Below, one piece after another: positions 8,508 to 15,506 of a stretch of 64,000 nucleotides of DNA (position 1 is its first letter; each line of letters opens with the position of its first letter). The stretch comes from Hydrogenophaga pseudoflava NBRC 102511 (lineage in GTDB: Bacteria; Pseudomonadota; Gammaproteobacteria; Burkholderiales; Burkholderiaceae_C), in the NCBI RefSeq assembly GCF_001592285.1, contig NZ_BCWQ01000009.1:1-64000 (forward strand), written 5' to 3'. The notes under the pieces were generated by a model. It saw only the letters and a program-made list of their open reading frames with translations, ran no database searches and was not told the origin of the DNA. The translations under genes were made by a program, and so were the position numbers.

Positions 8508-9416
8508 ATGGCGCTGCCGCTGCTGAACGCCGACACCCGCGTGCGCGCCGGCGTGCTGGAGGTGGCCTGCCACATGGCCGGGCCGGCCGACGGCCCGGCC
8601 GTGCTGTTGATGCACGGCTTCCCGTACGACATTCATTCGTATGTCGACGTTGCACCGATGCTGGCCGCCGCCGGCTGCCGCGTGGTCGTGCCCTACCTGC
8701 GCGGCTACGGCGGCACGCGTTTTCTTGACGCGGCCACGCCGCGCTCGGGCGAGCAGGCGGTGCTGGGCGATGACCTGCGGGCTTTGCTCGACGCGCTGTC
8801 CATCGAACGCGCCGTGCTGGCCGGATACGACTGGGGCGGCCGCGCTGCCTGCGTGGTGGCAGCGCTGTGGCCCGAACGCTGCACCGGTCTGGTCACGGTC
8901 AACAGCTACAACCTGCAGCACATCGCCCGCGCGATGGTGCCGGACACGCCCGAGAACGAGCAGCGCCTCTGGTACCAGTACCTGTTCCACAGCGAGCGCG
9001 GCCGCGCGGCGCTGACGCAGGACCGGCGCGCGCTGTGCCGCCGGCTGTGGGCACTCTGGTCGCGGACCTGGGCGTTCGACGACGCCACCTTCGAGCGCAG
9101 CGTCGCCGCCTTCGACCACCCCGACTTTGTGGACGTGGTCATCCACTCCTACCGCCACCGCTTTGGCCTGGTGCCGGGCGATCCGGCGGTGGCCGCGGTG
9201 GAGCGCCGCATCGCCGCCCAGCCACCCATCACCGTGCCCACCATCAGCTTCGACGGCACGGCCGACGGCGTGCGCCCCTGGGAGCCCGCCGCCGCCAACG
9301 CCCACCGTTTCACCGGCCTGCGCCAGCACCGCGTGCTGCCCGGCATCGGCCACAACCTGCCGCAGGAAGCGCCGCGCGCGTTTGCCGACGCAGTTCTTGA
9401 ACTGATCCGCCGCTGA
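8508..9416 (+). CDS. Alpha/beta hydrolase, epoxide hydrolase/dehalogenase-like
   Basis: A 302-residue alpha/beta-hydrolase. The oxyanion motif is MHGFPYDIHS. The nucleophile elbow is GYDWGG, with Asp rather than Ser (about residue 106), and a GIGHNLPQE motif carries the catalytic His. An Asp nucleophile followed by Trp is characteristic of soluble epoxide hydrolases and haloalkane dehalogenases. The gene sits between frmA (7-base gap) and frmB (23-base gap), so its product is made with the formaldehyde pathway. It may release formaldehyde or handle halomethane-type or epoxide substrates; that is inference. It is not a canonical member of the frm operon. Confidence 0.8.
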   Translation: MALPLLNADTRVRAGVLEVACHMAGPADGPAVLLMHGFPYDIHSYVDVAPMLAAAGCRVVVPYLRGYGGTRFLDAATPRSGEQAVLGDDLRALLDALSIERAVLAGYDWGGRAACVVAALWPERCTGLVTVNSYNLQHIARAMVPDTPENEQRLWYQYLFHSERGRAALTQDRRALCRRLWALWSRTWAFDDATFERSVAAFDHPDFVDVVIHSYRHRFGLVPGDPAVAAVERRIAAQPPITVPTISFDGTADGVRPWEPAAANAHRFTGLRQHRVLPGIGHNLPQEAPRAFADAVLELIRR

Positions 9417-9439
9417 CTCTTTTCATCACGAACAACACC

Positions 9440-10303
9440 ATGGCCCTCGAACGACTTGAACTGCTCAGCGAACACGGCTGCTTCGGCGGCGTGCAGCGCT
9501 TCTACAAACACTTCTCGGTCAACCAGATCGGCCTGCCGATGCGCTTTGCGCTGTTCCTGCCGCCGCAGGCGCTGGCCGGGCAGAAAGTGCCGCTGCTCAC
9601 GTATCTGGCCGGTCTCACCTGCACCGAAGAAACCGCGACCATGAAGGCCGGCGCGCAGCGCATGGCCGCGCAGCTGGGACTGGCCCTGCTGTTCCCCGAC
9701 ACCAGCCCGCGCAACAGCGGCATCGACGGCGAGGACCACCACTGGGACTTCGGCGTGGGCGCCGGCTTCTACCTGGACGCCACCGAACACCCCTGGGCCG
9801 GCCACTGGCAGATGGAGAGCTACCTGCTGCAGGACCTGATCCCCGGCGTGGTGGCCGAATTCGGCCTCGACGGCGACCGCCTCGGCATCACGGGCCACTC
9901 CATGGGTGGCCACGGCGCGCTCACGCTCGCGCTGCGCCATCCCGGCGTGTTCCGCAGCCTCTCGGCCTTTGCGCCCATCTGTGCGCCGACGAAGTGCCCC
10001 TGGGGCCACAAGGCCTTTCTGGGTTACCTGGGGCAGGACGAGTCGACCTGGGCCACGCACGACGCCGGTCTGCTGATGGCGGCGCAGCAGACGGCGCCAT
10101 ATCCCGGGGGCATCCTGATCGACCAGGGCCTGGCCGACAAATTCCTGACCGAGCAGCTCTACCCTGAAGCTTTCGAGGCCGCCTGCGCCCAGGCGGGCCA
10201 GCCGCTCACGCTGCGCCGCCACGCCGGCTACGACCACGGCTACTACTTCATCAGCAGCTTCATCGACGACCACCTGCGCCACCACGCGCAGGCGCTGGCC
10301 TGA
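9440..10303 (+). CDS. frmB: S-formylglutathione hydrolase
   Basis: A 287-residue serine esterase of the esterase-D family. The nucleophile is in GHSMGGHGA, the oxyanion/second-step segment is TYLAGLTCTEE, the PDTSPRN motif is near 90, and the catalytic His is in YDHGYYFI close to the C-terminus. It hydrolyses S-formylglutathione to formate and glutathione, completing the detoxification begun by FrmA two genes upstream. Length and all catalytic elements match the family. It converges on the anti-sigma factor gene, with 28 bases between the stops. Confidence 0.95.
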   Translation: MALERLELLSEHGCFGGVQRFYKHFSVNQIGLPMRFALFLPPQALAGQKVPLLTYLAGLTCTEETATMKAGAQRMAAQLGLALLFPDTSPRNSGIDGEDHHWDFGVGAGFYLDATEHPWAGHWQMESYLLQDLIPGVVAEFGLDGDRLGITGHSMGGHGALTLALRHPGVFRSLSAFAPICAPTKCPWGHKAFLGYLGQDESTWATHDAGLLMAAQQTAPYPGGILIDQGLADKFLTEQLYPEAFEAACAQAGQPLTLRRHAGYDHGYYFISSFIDDHLRHHAQALA

Positions 10304-10331
10304 GCGATCACCCAGCGCACCGGACCCCTGG

Positions 10332-11114
10332 TCAGCGCGGCAACTGCCGGTAGGCCGCATCAGCCAGCACCGCCAGCCGTTCGCGCGCCAGGTTGCCGCT
10401 GAGGGCATAGCCCATGCGGCGGTCGACCCAGTAGAAGGTCTCGGTCTCGCCCACCCGTATGAACTGGAACGCGGTGTCCTGGCCGGCCTGGTCGCCCAGC
10501 ACCGAGACGTGCAGGGTCACGCGTTCGCCGGCCGCCGATTCGTACATGAACAGGGCGCGCGCCTCGCTGTTCTGTCCGGGCAGCAGGCGCCCGCCGATCA
10601 GCGCGAAGCCCTGCTCCTGCAGTTGCGGGGCGGTGAGCGGCGTGCCCAACCGCCGGGACAGCCACTGGATCAGGTGCGCCTGCTCGGCCACGCCGACCTC
10701 GACCGGATGGCGCTTCTCGGGCGTGTAGACCGCGTGGGCCACGCGCGCCTCCTGCACGAAGCCCGGAGTCGCGCCGGCCAGGCGGGCGGCCGGATCGCCG
10801 GCACTGCGGCCCCACCAGCCACCAGCGAAGCCCAGCGCCAGCAGCACGCTGGCGGCGAGCGCCTGCGGCCAGACGGCGCGGCGCGCCGGGCGGGTGGCCC
10901 GGGCCAGCGCGAGCGGCACCGGCTCGTCGAGCACGCTGCGCTGCAGGCCTTGCAGCGCGGTGCGCTGGGCCTGCCAGTCCTGGACGCGCCGCGCGTCCTC
11001 GGGGTGGTCCTGCAGCCAGGCCGACACCGCGTCGGAGCGGTCGGCCGGCAGCTGGCCGTCGACCCAGGCATGCAGCTCGGCGTCGGTCACGGGCGGGATG
11101 GGGTCGGCGTTCAT
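10332..11114 (-). CDS. Transmembrane anti-sigma factor (COG5662-like)
   Basis: A 260-residue protein encoded immediately after an ECF sigma gene (3-base gap). The cytoplasmic N-terminus (about 1-80) has the anti-sigma pattern ELHAWVDGQLPADR. One transmembrane helix covers about 84-103 (ALAASVLLALGFAGGWWG), and a periplasmic domain of about 155 residues follows. No HxxxCxxC zinc motif is present. It is expected to sequester the sigma factor at the membrane and release it on an envelope signal. The signal is unknown. The third gene of the unit encodes an exported lipoprotein that could be its target or sensor. Confidence 0.8.
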   Translation of the reverse strand: MNADPIPPVTDAELHAWVDGQLPADRSDAVSAWLQDHPEDARRVQDWQAQRTALQGLQRSVLDEPVPLALARATRPARRAVWPQALAASVLLALGFAGGWWGRSAGDPAARLAGATPGFVQEARVAHAVYTPEKRHPVEVGVAEQAHLIQWLSRRLGTPLTAPQLQEQGFALIGGRLLPGQNSEARALFMYESAAGERVTLHVSVLGDQAGQDTAFQFIRVGETETFYWVDRRMGYALSGNLARERLAVLADAAYRQLPR

Positions 11115-11117
11115 GAT

Positions 11118-11636
11118 TCAGGCAACGATTTTCAGCCGGGGCGTGACCGCGGTCGGAGGCTCTCCGCTGGTGAGCCGGCGCAGCTGTTCGCGGCCCCGGG
11201 AGAGGCGCGACATCACCGTGCCCACGGGCACACCCAGGACCTGGGCGGCCTCGGTGTAGGACAGCTCTTCCACACAGACCAGCAACACGGTTTCGCGCAA
11301 CACCGGGCTCAACTCGGCCAGCGCGTGCTCCAGGTCCAGCCGCTCGGGCACCCGTGCCAAGGGGTCGTGGCTGGGTTCGTGGCGCTCCTCCAGTTCGACC
11401 GTGTCGCGCTCGTGCACCTGGTCGCGGACCTGGTTGAGGTGCAGGTTGTGCATCAGCGACAGCAGCCAGGCGCGCAGGCCGCTGCCGTCGGGCCGCGGCT
11501 TCCAGAGCGGCCACTTGTGGCAGGCGCGTTCCAGCGTGTCCTGCACCAGATCGTCGGCGCGGCTGGCGTCCCCCGTGAGCAGCCGCGCGTATCGGCGCAG
11601 GCGGGGGATGTGGGGCAGGGTGTCTTCGGGGCCCAA
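11118..11636 (-). CDS. ECF RNA polymerase sigma factor
   Basis: A 172-residue ECF sigma factor. Region 2 covers about 10-75 (RLRRYARLLTGDASRADDLVQDTLERA) and region 4 about 105-155 (LSYTEAAQVLGVPVGTVMSRLSRGREQL). The start is TTG at 11636: it is the only usable start between the in-frame TGA ending the preceding lipoprotein gene and the conserved region 2. It has no Shine-Dalgarno, so translation is probably coupled to the upstream gene. The order is lipoprotein, sigma, anti-sigma, all leftward. The promoter at about 12074-12108 is a candidate autoregulated target. Confidence 0.88.
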   Translation of the reverse strand: MGPEDTLPHIPRLRRYARLLTGDASRADDLVQDTLERACHKWPLWKPRPDGSGLRAWLLSLMHNLHLNQVRDQVHERDTVELEERHEPSHDPLARVPERLDLEHALAELSPVLRETVLLVCVEELSYTEAAQVLGVPVGTVMSRLSRGREQLRRLTSGEPPTAVTPRLKIVA

Positions 11637-11642
11637 GGGGGA

Positions 11643-12035
11643 TCAGGGGGTGGCCACGCGCCAGACCTTGTTGAAGCCGTCGCCGGTCTTGTCGCCCGGC
11701 TTGGTGTCCTTGATCCAGTAGTAGAGTGGCTTGCCCTTGTAGGCGATCTGCCGGCCGCCGTCGTCGCGGGTGATGACGCTGTAGTCGCCCGAAGCGTTGG
11801 CAGCGCCGGCCATCAGCGGGGGCCAGTTGGTGGCGCAGGGGCCGTTGCAGGTGCTCTTGCCGCTGCCGGCCACATCCTTGTCGAAGGTGTAGAGCGTCAT
11901 GCCGTTGGGGCCGGTGAGCATGCCGTCGCGGGCCATGACGCCGCCGGGCGCGCTGGTGCTGCTGGCACAGCCGATCAGTGCGGCGGTGCCGAGCGTCAGG
12001 GCGGCGGCCGTGCGAAGGATGGGGAATCGGGACAT
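11643..12035 (-). CDS. COG4315-type secreted repeat lipoprotein
   Basis: A 130-residue predicted lipoprotein. The signal MSRFPILRTAAALTLGTAAL ends in a lipobox IGC (Cys 23). Two repeats of the family found with ECF sigma units follow: one with MTLYTFDKDVAGSGKSTCNGPCATNWPP and one with RDDGGRQIAYKGKPLYYW. To keep within known facts, the family's function is undefined. The ATG at 12035 is preferred over an upstream frame start because an AGGAG ribosome site precedes it and the signal peptide begins there. It is the first gene of the sigma/anti-sigma operon. Confidence 0.8.
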   Translation of the reverse strand: MSRFPILRTAAALTLGTAALIGCASSTSAPGGVMARDGMLTGPNGMTLYTFDKDVAGSGKSTCNGPCATNWPPLMAGAANASGDYSVITRDDGGRQIAYKGKPLYYWIKDTKPGDKTGDGFNKVWRVATP

Positions 12036-12061
12036 GGTGAGCTCCTGGAAGGGAATGAAAA

Positions 12062-12108
12062 AAACCGGTTGGCAAACGGTAAACACCGTGGCCCACCGGT
12101 TTATTCCC
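12062..12108 (-). promoter_or_regulatory. Candidate ECF promoter with nested inverted repeats
   Basis: On the minus strand GGGAATAAA (12108-12100) resembles a GGAATAA-type ECF -35 and CCGTTT (12079-12074) a -10, about 20 bases apart. Two inverted repeats are nested around them: AAACCGGT (12062-12069) with ACCGGTTT (12095-12102), and ACGGT (12076-12080) with ACCGT (12085-12089). The outer pair overlaps the -35. This suggests that an additional regulator acts on an autoregulated sigma promoter. Confidence 0.5.
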
Positions 12109-12130
12109 TGCCGATCCCGCTTTTTTTACC

Positions 12131-13819
12131 TCAGGACTGCCAGAGCACGGTCTTGCCGGAGTTTTCCCATGCCTCGTAGTGTTTTGCGTACAGGTCTTCG
12201 ATGCGGTTGCGCTTGACCTTGAAGGTCGGCGTGATCACGTCGTTGTCCACCGTCCAGGCGGTGGTGGTCACCACCAGGCACTGCAGGCGCTCGTGCGGGT
12301 CCAGCGTGGCGTTGATGGCCTTGATGTGGGCCGCCAGCGAGCTTTCCAGGGCGGCGCGACCTTCGGCGCTGGCCGACTGGGCCACGGCATCGGCATTGAG
12401 CATGGCGATGCCCAGCGGCTGGCCCAGGTTGGCGCCGGTGACCACGCAGGCCTCGATGGCCTCGTGCATCACCAGCTTGTCCTCGATCGGCGCCGGTGCC
12501 ACGTACTTGCCCTTGCCGGTCTTGAACAGGTCCTTCACGCGGCCGGTGATGTGCAGCAGGCCCTGCGCGTCGATGCTGCCCTTGTCGCCGGTCTTGAGCC
12601 AGCCGTCGGGGGTGAACACCTCGGCCGTCTTCTCCGGCTCCTTGTAGTAGCCCTGCATCAGCGCCTGGCTCTTCATCTGGATCTCGCCGGTCTCGGGGTC
12701 GATGCGCTGCTGCACGTCGGGGTAGGTCGGGCCGACGGTGCCGCGCTGGTTCTTTCCGGCTTCGGTGATGTGCGAGAGCGCCAGGTTCTCGGTCATGCCG
12801 TAGCCCTCGTTGATGGCAATGCCGAGCTGGCCGTACCACTCCAGCAGGGCCAGCGGCATGGGCGCCGCGCCGCCCGCGGCGAAGCGGCATTGGTCCAGGC
12901 CCAGGGCCTTGCGGATCTTCCTGCGCACCAGACCACCGATGAGGGGAATGCCCAGCAGCCGGTTCAGCTTGGCCGGCGGCATCTTGTGGTGGATGCCCTG
13001 CTGGAACTTGACCCACAGCCGAGGCACCGAGAAGAACACCGTGGGGCGGGCGCGCTGCAGGTCGGCGGTGAAGGTGTCCAGCGACTCGGCGAAATACACG
13101 TGCATGGCCGTGCGCAGCCAGCCGTGCTCGACCAGCATGCGCTCGACCACGTGCGCCAGCGGCAGGTAGGACAGCATGCGGTCGTCCTGGGTCAGGGGAA
13201 TTCGCTGCAGGCCGCGGTCCAGCGCCCAGGCGAAATTGCCGAAGGAGTGCATCACGCCCTTGGGCAGGCCGGTGGTGCCCGAGGTGTAGATCAGCGTGGC
13301 CAGCTCGTCCTCTCCGCGGACGGGCGACTCCTTCATCGGGGTGGTGCGCGCAACGATGGCATCCCAGCCCTCGTAGGCCTGCTTCGCGTCGTCGGGTGAG
13401 AGCGGGTAGCTCATGCAGGGCAGGCCGGCGGGCACGCCGGGCTTCATGTGCTCCCAGCCATCGAGCTTGCCGACGAACAGCGCCTTGGACTCGCTGTGGG
13501 TCAGGATCTGGGTGATGGTGTCGGGCGCCAGCGTCGGGTAGAGCGGCACCGAGACGTAGCCAGCCATCCAGATCGCCAGGTCGCTCATCATCCACCAGGC
13601 GCAGTTCTTGGACAGGATGGCGACCTTGCTGCCGGGCGCCCAGCCCTGGGCCTTCAGGTGCGCAGCCATGCGCCGGCTGTGGTCGGCCACCTGGGCCCAG
13701 GTGAAGTCCTGCACCACGCCTGCACCCATGGGCTGGGTCAGGGCCACCCGCGACGGGGCGGTTTTCTCCCAGTGGTACAGGCGTTGCAGGGCGAGGTAGT
13801 CGGGCGAAATCTTGGTCAT
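12131..13819 (-). CDS. AMP-binding long-chain acyl-CoA ligase (FadD/FACL-like)
   Basis: A 562-residue adenylate-forming enzyme. The ATP signature YTSGTTGLPKGVMHS is at about 178-192, and the later motifs NEGYGMTEN, DGWLKTGDKG and FKTGKGKYVAPAPIE are all present. It activates a fatty or other carboxylic acid to the acyl-CoA through an acyl-AMP. The layout (LYHWEKTAPSRVALTQP start, PLAHVVERM) matches the FACL branch that includes bubblegum-like and eukaryotic-type long-chain synthetases. The start is the ATG at 13819 with a GGAG ribosome site; 33 further codons are open upstream but lack support. It diverges from the first esterase gene. Confidence 0.87.
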   Translation of the reverse strand: MTKISPDYLALQRLYHWEKTAPSRVALTQPMGAGVVQDFTWAQVADHSRRMAAHLKAQGWAPGSKVAILSKNCAWWMMSDLAIWMAGYVSVPLYPTLAPDTITQILTHSESKALFVGKLDGWEHMKPGVPAGLPCMSYPLSPDDAKQAYEGWDAIVARTTPMKESPVRGEDELATLIYTSGTTGLPKGVMHSFGNFAWALDRGLQRIPLTQDDRMLSYLPLAHVVERMLVEHGWLRTAMHVYFAESLDTFTADLQRARPTVFFSVPRLWVKFQQGIHHKMPPAKLNRLLGIPLIGGLVRRKIRKALGLDQCRFAAGGAAPMPLALLEWYGQLGIAINEGYGMTENLALSHITEAGKNQRGTVGPTYPDVQQRIDPETGEIQMKSQALMQGYYKEPEKTAEVFTPDGWLKTGDKGSIDAQGLLHITGRVKDLFKTGKGKYVAPAPIEDKLVMHEAIEACVVTGANLGQPLGIAMLNADAVAQSASAEGRAALESSLAAHIKAINATLDPHERLQCLVVTTTAWTVDNDVITPTFKVKRNRIEDLYAKHYEAWENSGKTVLWQS

Positions 13820-13965
13820 GCTGGTCTCCAGGTGAATGCCGGACTCTACCGGGGCCGGGCCGGCCGTCGGCAGCGGGCTTTCCCGCGTGTTTTCTAGAGC
13901 CTGCGCTCCAGTTTGCACGCAGCGCTGACCAGGATGGGCCGCATCTCAATGCCACAGACCAGCGC

Positions 13966-13971
13966 TATGCT
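13966..13971 (+). promoter_or_regulatory. TATGCT -10 element for leaderless esterase 1
   Basis: TATGCT ends 6 bases before the ATG at 13978. It is part of GCGCTATGCTGA (13962-13973), repeated exactly at 14758-14769 with the same spacing in front of the paralogous gene. No Shine-Dalgarno is present, which supports a leaderless transcript. Confidence 0.5.
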
Positions 13972-13977
13972 GACCGG

Positions 13978-14679
13978 ATGACCTCTTCCATCGAACTCAT
14001 TGAATTCACCACCGGCGGTGACCCGGCCGCCCAGCCGGTGGCCAGCATTGTGGTGCTGCACGGCCTCGGGGCCGACGGCCGCGACTTCGTGCCGGTGGCT
14101 CAGGCCATGGACCTCTCGACCATCGGACCGGTGCGCTTCGTGTTCCCCAGCGCACCGGCGCGGCCGGTGACGATCAACGGGGGCTATGAGATGCGCGCCT
14201 GGTACGACATCTTTTCCCTCAGCACAGACCCGGCCGCGCCGCGCAAGGAGGACGAGGCGGGCCTGCGCGAGAGCCAGGCCATCGTGCTGCAGCTGGTCGA
14301 ACGGGAGGTGCAGCGCGGTGTGCCGGCGCACCGCGTGGTGCTGATGGGCTTTTCGCAGGGCTGCGCCATGACCTTGCTGGCCGGCCTGCGCGCACCGCAG
14401 CGGCTGGCGGGCCTGGTGGCGCTGTCGGGCTACCTGCCGCTGGCGGCGACCACCGCGGCGCAGGCCAGCGAGGCCAACCGGGGGGTGCCAGTCTTCATGG
14501 CGCATGGCGATGCCGACGACATCGTGGTGCTGGCGCGCGGCGAGGCGGCGCGCGACGCGCTGGCGGCTCTGGGCTACCCGGTGCACTGGCATTCCTATCC
14601 CATGGGGCACGAGGTGTGTATGGACGAGATCGCCGACCTCAACGCCTGGCTGGAGGGTCGGTTGTCGAACCCGGCGTGA
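13978..14679 (+). CDS. Carboxylesterase/phospholipase-family hydrolase (copy 1)
   Basis: A 233-residue serine hydrolase of the small carboxylesterase/YpfH family. The VVLHGLGADGRDF oxyanion segment is at about 24-36, the nucleophile is in MGFSQGCAM (about 122), an Asp in AHGDADD (about 180) and the catalytic His in YPMGHEVC (about 210). It probably hydrolyses short acyl esters or lysophospholipids in the cytoplasm. A close paralogue follows at 14774-15490 in the same direction, and the two share the leaderless promoter motif, so they arose by tandem duplication. This copy has a shorter loop around residue 75. Confidence 0.85.
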   Translation: MTSSIELIEFTTGGDPAAQPVASIVVLHGLGADGRDFVPVAQAMDLSTIGPVRFVFPSAPARPVTINGGYEMRAWYDIFSLSTDPAAPRKEDEAGLRESQAIVLQLVEREVQRGVPAHRVVLMGFSQGCAMTLLAGLRAPQRLAGLVALSGYLPLAATTAAQASEANRGVPVFMAHGDADDIVVLARGEAARDALAALGYPVHWHSYPMGHEVCMDEIADLNAWLEGRLSNPA

Positions 14680-14686
14680 CAAATAT

Positions 14687-14746
14687 TTGTTACCGATCAA
14701 TTCAACTGCAACCAGCCGGCGCCAGAGCGCCGGCGACCTGTAACAA
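14687..14746. repeat. Nested inverted repeat between the tandem esterase genes
   Basis: The inner hairpin GCCGGCGC-CAGA-GCGCCGGC (14715-14734) is an 8-bp perfect stem with a four-base loop. It is flanked by a 7-bp outer inverted repeat, TTGTTAC (14687-14693) and GTAACAA (14740-14746). The structure lies just after the first esterase gene and before the promoter of the second. It could terminate or insulate the first transcript. No T-run follows the inner stem. Confidence 0.55.
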
Positions 14747-14761
14747 CGCCATGGCTGGCGC

Positions 14762-14767
14762 TATGCT
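14762..14767 (+). promoter_or_regulatory. TATGCT -10 element for leaderless esterase 2
   Basis: TATGCT ends 6 bases before the ATG at 14774, within the duplicated GCGCTATGCTGA (14758-14769). A TGTAAC at about 14739-14744 is at the right distance for a weak -35 and overlaps the right arm of the outer inverted repeat. Confidence 0.5.
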
Positions 14768-14773
14768 GATGCC

Positions 14774-15490
14774 ATGAGCACCCGTCGGAAGATCCAGCTG
14801 CGCGAAACCGTGACCGGCGGTGACCCGTCGGCGGTGCCTTCCGCCACCCTGATCGTCCTGCACGGACTGGGGGCCGACGGGCAGGACTTTGCGCCGCTGG
14901 TGACCGAGCTGGACCTGTCGTCCGCCGGGCCGGTGCGGTTCGTGTTTCCCAACGCCCCGCTGCGCACCGTAAGCCTCGGCGACGGTGAACCCGGTCAGCC
15001 CATGCGCGCCTGGTACGACCCGCGCCCGGTAGCGGCCGAAACCGGTGCGGTGTCGACGCAGGACGAGGAGGGCCTGCGCGCCTCCTGCGAGGTGGTGCAG
15101 GCGCTGATCGACCGCGAGGCGGCGCGCGGCGTGCCACCCGGCCACGTGGTGCTGCTGGGCTTTTCTCAGGGCGCGGTGATGACGCTGATGGCGGGCCTGC
15201 GGGCGCCCCAGCGGCTGGCCGGCCTGGTGGTGCTCTCGGGTTACCTGCCGCTGTCGATTGCGACCGAGGCCGAGGCCAGCCCCGCCAACCGCGACGTGCC
15301 GATCTTCATGGCGCACGGCCGGCAGGACCCGGTGGTGCTGCCGCAGCGCGCCGAGTCCTCGCGCGACAAGCTGTTGCGCCTGGGCTACGACATCGCCTGG
15401 CACGACTACCCGATGGGGCACGAGGTCTGCCCGCGGGAGATCCGCGACCTCAACGGCTGGCTATCGGTGCTGCTCGCGCCCTGGCACTGA
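14774..15490 (+). CDS. Carboxylesterase/phospholipase-family hydrolase (copy 2)
   Basis: A 238-residue paralogue of the preceding gene. The LIVLHGLGADGQDF segment, nucleophile GFSQGAVM, HGRQDPVV Asp region and YPMGHEVCP His region lie in the same order. Long identical blocks such as GLRAPQRLAGLV are shared with copy 1. The insertion around GDGEPGQPMRAW makes it a few residues longer. Like copy 1 it starts at an ATG with no ribosome site and a TATGCT box 6 bases upstream. Its stop lies in the left arm of the hairpin at 15487-15506, facing the deaminase gene. Confidence 0.85.
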   Translation: MSTRRKIQLRETVTGGDPSAVPSATLIVLHGLGADGQDFAPLVTELDLSSAGPVRFVFPNAPLRTVSLGDGEPGQPMRAWYDPRPVAAETGAVSTQDEEGLRASCEVVQALIDREAARGVPPGHVVLLGFSQGAVMTLMAGLRAPQRLAGLVVLSGYLPLSIATEAEASPANRDVPIFMAHGRQDPVVLPQRAESSRDKLLRLGYDIAWHDYPMGHEVCPREIRDLNGWLSVLLAPWH

Positions 15491-15506
15491 GCGCGGCGGC
15501 GCTCAG
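15487..15506. terminator. Symmetrical hairpin holding both convergent stop codons
   Basis: CTGAGCGC-GGCG-GCGCTCAG is an 8-bp perfect stem with a four-base loop. The left arm holds the TGA of the esterase gene (15488-15490). The right arm holds, on the other strand, the TGA of the deaminase gene (15503-15505). It therefore forms identically in both transcripts. There is no T-run, so it may stall polymerase or protect the 3' ends rather than act as a classical terminator. Confidence 0.5.
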
